Assembly: GCF_002355515.1 (NCBI RefSeq)
Contig: NZ_AP014812.1
Coordinates: 1 to 42,569 of the forward strand
Origin: Methylorubrum populi
GTDB lineage: Bacteria; Pseudomonadota; Alphaproteobacteria; Rhizobiales; Beijerinckiaceae
Length of the DNA: 42,569 nt
Reading direction: 5' to 3'
Shown here: piece by piece, positions 39,538 through 42,569 of the stretch
Layout of the letters: the number at the start of each line of letters is the position of its first letter
Position numbering within the stretch: the first letter of the stretch is position 1
Translations under genes and position numbers: made by a program
Notes under the pieces: generated by a model
The model's input: the letters and a program-made list of their open reading frames with translations, nothing else
Databases searched by the model: none
Told to the model about the DNA's origin: nothing

Positions 39538-40683
39538 TCAGGCGAAGCGCAAATTTGCGCGTGTGAGCTGGTCGATGGATGCACACCCCATCAACCGCAT
39601 ATCGCGCTCGATCTCCGATCGCATGAGTTCAAGAGCGCGCTCGACGCCGGCCTGACCGGCCGCTGCAAGCGGGAACAAGTAGTAGCGGCCGAGGCCGACG
39701 GCTTTCGCTCCAAGAGACAGCGCCTTCAGTACATGAGTGCCGCGCTGGACCCCGCCGTCCATGATCACGTCGATCCGATCGCCGACCGCATCGACAATCT
39801 CGGCAAGTTGGTCGAAGGCCGAGCGTGATCCGTCGAGTTGCCGGCCGCCGTGGTTTGACAGGATGATGCCAGTGCAGCCGATCTCGACTGCGCGCTTGGC
39901 ATCCTCCACCGACATCACGCCCTTCAGGCAGAACTGGCCATCCCATTCCTGCACCATCGCGGCAACGTCGTCCCATGACAGGCTGGGATCGAGCATCTCG
40001 GTGAAGTAGCGGCTGATCGAGAGCGCCCCCCCACCCATGTCGACGTGCCCGTCGAGCTGCGGCAGCTTGAAGCCCTCGTGTGTCAGGTAATTGATTGCCC
40101 AGGCCGGCTTCAGCCCGAACTGCATCATCCCGGCGAGCGTGAGCCGGAAGGGAATCGAGAAGCCGGTGCGTTTGTCGCGCTCGCGATTGCCGCCGGTGAT
40201 GCTGTCCACGGTCAGCATCATCACCTCGATCCCCGCCTGCTTGGCGCGGGCCATCATGGCGCGGTTCAGGCCGCGGTCCTTGTGGAAGTAGAACTGGTAG
40301 ACCTGCGGGCTGCCGCTGATGCGACGCGCCTCCTCCAGGCTCACCGTTCCGAGCGAGGAGACGCCGAACATCGTGCCATACTTGCCCGCGGCAGCGGCGA
40401 CGGCGCGCTCGCCCTGATGGTGGAACAGCCGCTGCAGGGCCGTGGGCGAGCAGTAGACCGGTAAGGCGAGCTTCTGGCCCATCACCGTCACCGACATGTC
40501 GATGTCGCCCACACCGCGCAGGACGTTCGGCACGAGCTGGCAGGTCTCGAACGCGGCGGTGTTGCGCCGATAGGTGACCTCGTCGTCGGCCGCCCCATCG
40601 ATGTAGTCGAAGATCGGTCCCGGCAGGCGCTTCTGCGCCATGCGGCGGAAATCGTGGAAGCTGTGGCAGCTCTTGAGTCGCAT
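39538..40683 (-). CDS. lldD: FMN-dependent L-lactate dehydrogenase
   Basis: 381 aa from ATG 40683. It has the alpha-hydroxy-acid oxidase/dehydrogenase fold with PIFDYIDGAADDEVTYRRN, PVYCSPTALQRLFHHQGE, YQFYFHKDRGL, MLTVDSITGGNRERD, the active-site IILSNHGGRQLDG (catalytic His, Arg) and FMN-phosphate site MDGGVQRGTHVLKALSLGA. It oxidises L-lactate to pyruvate, passing electrons to the respiratory chain at the inner membrane. It follows lctP by 83 bases. Confidence 0.92.
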   Translation of the reverse strand: MRLKSCHSFHDFRRMAQKRLPGPIFDYIDGAADDEVTYRRNTAAFETCQLVPNVLRGVGDIDMSVTVMGQKLALPVYCSPTALQRLFHHQGERAVAAAAGKYGTMFGVSSLGTVSLEEARRISGSPQVYQFYFHKDRGLNRAMMARAKQAGIEVMMLTVDSITGGNRERDKRTGFSIPFRLTLAGMMQFGLKPAWAINYLTHEGFKLPQLDGHVDMGGGALSISRYFTEMLDPSLSWDDVAAMVQEWDGQFCLKGVMSVEDAKRAVEIGCTGIILSNHGGRQLDGSRSAFDQLAEIVDAVGDRIDVIMDGGVQRGTHVLKALSLGAKAVGLGRYYLFPLAAAGQAGVERALELMRSEIERDMRLMGCASIDQLTRANLRFA

Positions 40684-40766
40684 CGCGAGTCTCCGCAGGC
40701 GCGCGGTGGCAGCGCCGGATGAGGAAGGAAGACCGGGGGCAGCCAAGGGCCCCCGGCCCGGAAGGC

Positions 40767-42434
40767 TCAGCGCGCGAGGGCGGGGACCGGCATGGCCGGG
40801 ACGAGCGCGGTGAAGGGTGGCACGTAGGCCTGCAGCATCACCAGGACGCCGACGAGGGCGGCGAGCGCGATCGAGTGGAAGAAGACGTAGCGCAGGATCT
40901 TCGCCTCGCCGCCGTACCACTGCGTCGCGGTCGAGGCGACGACGATCGACTGTGCGTCGATCATCTTGCCCATCACGCCACCCGACGAGTTCGAGGCGGC
41001 CATCAGGATCGGCGAAAGGCCCAGCTGCTCCGCCGTGATCTTCTGCAGGCCGCCGAACAGGACGTTCGAGGCGGTGTCCGATCCCGTCAACGCCACGCCG
41101 AGCCAGCCCAGCATCGCCCCGAAGAAGGGGTAGATCCAGCCGGTCTGCGCGAAAGCCAGCCCCAGGGTGGCGTCGGTGCCCGAGTACTTGGTGACGTAGC
41201 CGAGCGCCAGCATCGCCGAGATCGTCAACAGCGAGTAGCGGACAAGCCAGGCAGTCCGCCCGTACTCACGCACAAGCTTGAGCGGGCTGAAGCCGAGGAT
41301 CAGGCCGCCGACGATGGCCGAGAGCAGGATGCCGGTGCCGGTCGCCGAGAGGAGGTTGAGGGTGTAGACCGCCGCTTCGTTATGGGCGCTGGCGACGACC
41401 GGCGGCATCTTGACGACAAGGTTGTGCAGGCCGGGGATCGGCATCCGCCACACCCAGACCGAGTCGAGCCACGCGCGGAACTGCGGCGTGCCCCAGGCGA
41501 AGACGAAGACTGAGAGGATCAGCCAGGGCAGCCAAGCACGGAACACCGTCCCGGCGCTGTGGCTGTGGCGCAGCGCGACCGTGGCGGGCTGCGCGCCGCC
41601 GTCCGTCGCGGTCCAGATGCGCGCCGGCTGCCATACCCGCAGGAAGCCCGCGAGCGCCGCCATCGAGCAGATCGCCGCGACGACGTCCACGAGCCAGGGG
41701 CCGTGGAAATTCGAGACGAGATACTGCGGAACGGCGAAGGCGAGCCCGGCCACGAGGAGCGCCGGCCAGACCTCCAGCATGCCCTTACGGCCGGCGAACG
41801 CCCAGATCAGCCAGAACGGTACGAGAAGTGAGAAGAACGGGAGCTGGCGCCCGATCATGCCGGAGAGTTCGATCAGGTCGAGGCCCGTGACCGCCGCGAG
41901 CGCGATGACGGGCGCGCCGAGCGCGCCGTAGGCGACCGGTGCCGTATTCGCGATGAGCGAGAGGCCGGCGGCGGCGAGCGGTGTGAAGCCGAGCCCCATC
42001 AGCATCGCGGCGGTTACCGCCACCGGGGTGCCGAAGCCCGCCGCGCCCTCGAAGAACGCCCCGAACGAGAAGGCGATGAACAACAGTTGCAGCCGCCGGT
42101 CCGGCGTGATGCCGGCAATCGAGTCGCGCAGGATATCGAACTGCCCCGTCCGCTCGGTGAGCCGGTAAAGGAAGATCACGTTCAGGATGATCCAGCCGAT
42201 TGGCAGCAGCCCGAAGGCTGCACCGTAGGCCGCCGTCGCGCCGGCCATGGGTGCGGGCATTCCGAAGCCGACGACCGCCACGATCAGCGCCACAGCGAGG
42301 CCAAGGAGCGCGGCGATGTGCGCCTTCAGGTGCAGCAGGCCGATACCACCCAGCAGCACCAGGATTGGCAACGCGGCGAGCGCCGTCGACCAGAGTGAGT
42401 TTCCCAACGGATCGTAGACTTGGTTCCAGCTCAT
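40767..42434 (-). CDS. lctP: L-lactate permease
   Basis: 555 aa with about 13 membrane helices. Family motifs include PIGWIILNVIFLYRLTERTG, FSFGAFFEGAAGFGTPVAVT, TGSDTASNVLFGGLQK and SSGGVMGKMIDAQSIVVAST, all typical of the LctP/LldP/GlcA carriers. It imports lactate (or glycolate) with protons. GGGAGGATCC lies just before the ATG. It forms an operon with lldD; the FadR-like gene at the other end of the window would be divergent from it on a circular molecule. Confidence 0.95.
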   Translation of the reverse strand: MSWNQVYDPLGNSLWSTALAALPILVLLGGIGLLHLKAHIAALLGLAVALIVAVVGFGMPAPMAGATAAYGAAFGLLPIGWIILNVIFLYRLTERTGQFDILRDSIAGITPDRRLQLLFIAFSFGAFFEGAAGFGTPVAVTAAMLMGLGFTPLAAAGLSLIANTAPVAYGALGAPVIALAAVTGLDLIELSGMIGRQLPFFSLLVPFWLIWAFAGRKGMLEVWPALLVAGLAFAVPQYLVSNFHGPWLVDVVAAICSMAALAGFLRVWQPARIWTATDGGAQPATVALRHSHSAGTVFRAWLPWLILSVFVFAWGTPQFRAWLDSVWVWRMPIPGLHNLVVKMPPVVASAHNEAAVYTLNLLSATGTGILLSAIVGGLILGFSPLKLVREYGRTAWLVRYSLLTISAMLALGYVTKYSGTDATLGLAFAQTGWIYPFFGAMLGWLGVALTGSDTASNVLFGGLQKITAEQLGLSPILMAASNSSGGVMGKMIDAQSIVVASTATQWYGGEAKILRYVFFHSIALAALVGVLVMLQAYVPPFTALVPAMPVPALAR

Positions 42435-42569
42435 GGCGGGATCCTCCCGAAGCTTGACGTGATCCGCGCCGCGCGCCGGACAGCCTCCGTCGTTGCCCCG
42501 ACGCGTGGCGTGCGCATCGGGAGCTGAGGCCGCCTCAATCGAGCTTTGCCGCAGAGCCTTGGATTCGGA
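42435..42569. promoter_or_regulatory. Upstream region of lctP-lldD
   Basis: No gene is seen. It must hold the lactate operon promoter on the minus strand. If the molecule is circular, it joins bases 1-114 to form a 249-base divergent control region shared with the FadR/LldR-like regulator. Confidence 0.4.

Overview
The window reads as a GC-rich alphaproteobacterial plasmid, most like those of Methylobacterium/Methylorubrum and relatives. This is inferred from an RPA-family replication initiator, a NepR-like anti-sigma protein, two small RNAs of MmgR/suhB type, a MOBF relaxase and general codon use. No rRNA or tRNA genes are visible. A lactate regulator begins at the left edge, and the lactate permease/dehydrogenase operon it would control reads away from it at the right edge. 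The window may therefore be a whole circular plasmid of about 42.6 kb opened inside that divergent promoter region.

Layout. 1-2.9 kb: FadR/LldR-type regulator, serine recombinase with its upstream sites, HNH protein, two small genes (one NepR-like). 3.0-3.1 kb: small RNA. 3.2-7.5 kb: decayed HigBA-like toxin-antitoxin remnant, two IS3-family elements, and a secreted DUF1353 protein between them. 7.7-9.6 kb: HEPN/Abi-like and YaaC-like genes. 10.0-13.1 kb: plasmid core with ParA, a ribbon-helix-helix partner, RepA, a 21-22 bp iteron array, DnaA box and AT-rich segment. 13.2-26.8 kb: mobilization region with VirD4/TraG coupling protein, a transfer-type ATPase operon, a candidate oriT, an RHH accessory protein and a TrwC/TraA-type relaxase-helicase. 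A 4.9-kb Tn3-family transposon (15883-20793) splits the ATPase gene, and an IS5-family element sits inside the candidate oriT. No mating-pair-formation genes are present, so the plasmid looks mobilizable rather than self-transmissible. 27-32 kb: truncated IS3 element, second small RNA, soluble PAS-PAS-PAS-MCP-PilZ receptor and an ISL3-family element.

31.8-38.8 kb holds the most unusual unit. It is a tightly packed minus-strand operon encoding a small Cys-rich secreted protein, a P450-type ferredoxin, ferredoxin reductase, cytochrome P450, catalase-family heme protein, a protein of unknown function and a DyP-type peroxidase. A TetR regulator is divergent from it. It looks like a self-contained oxidative module with its own electron-transfer chain; its substrate cannot be read from the sequence.

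39.2-42.4 kb: a small winged-helix-like ORF, then lldD and lctP for lactate use. The Tn3-family transposon carries a cysteine-bearing MarR regulator divergent from an RclC-like DUF417 membrane protein, suggesting a reactive-chlorine or redox stress cargo.
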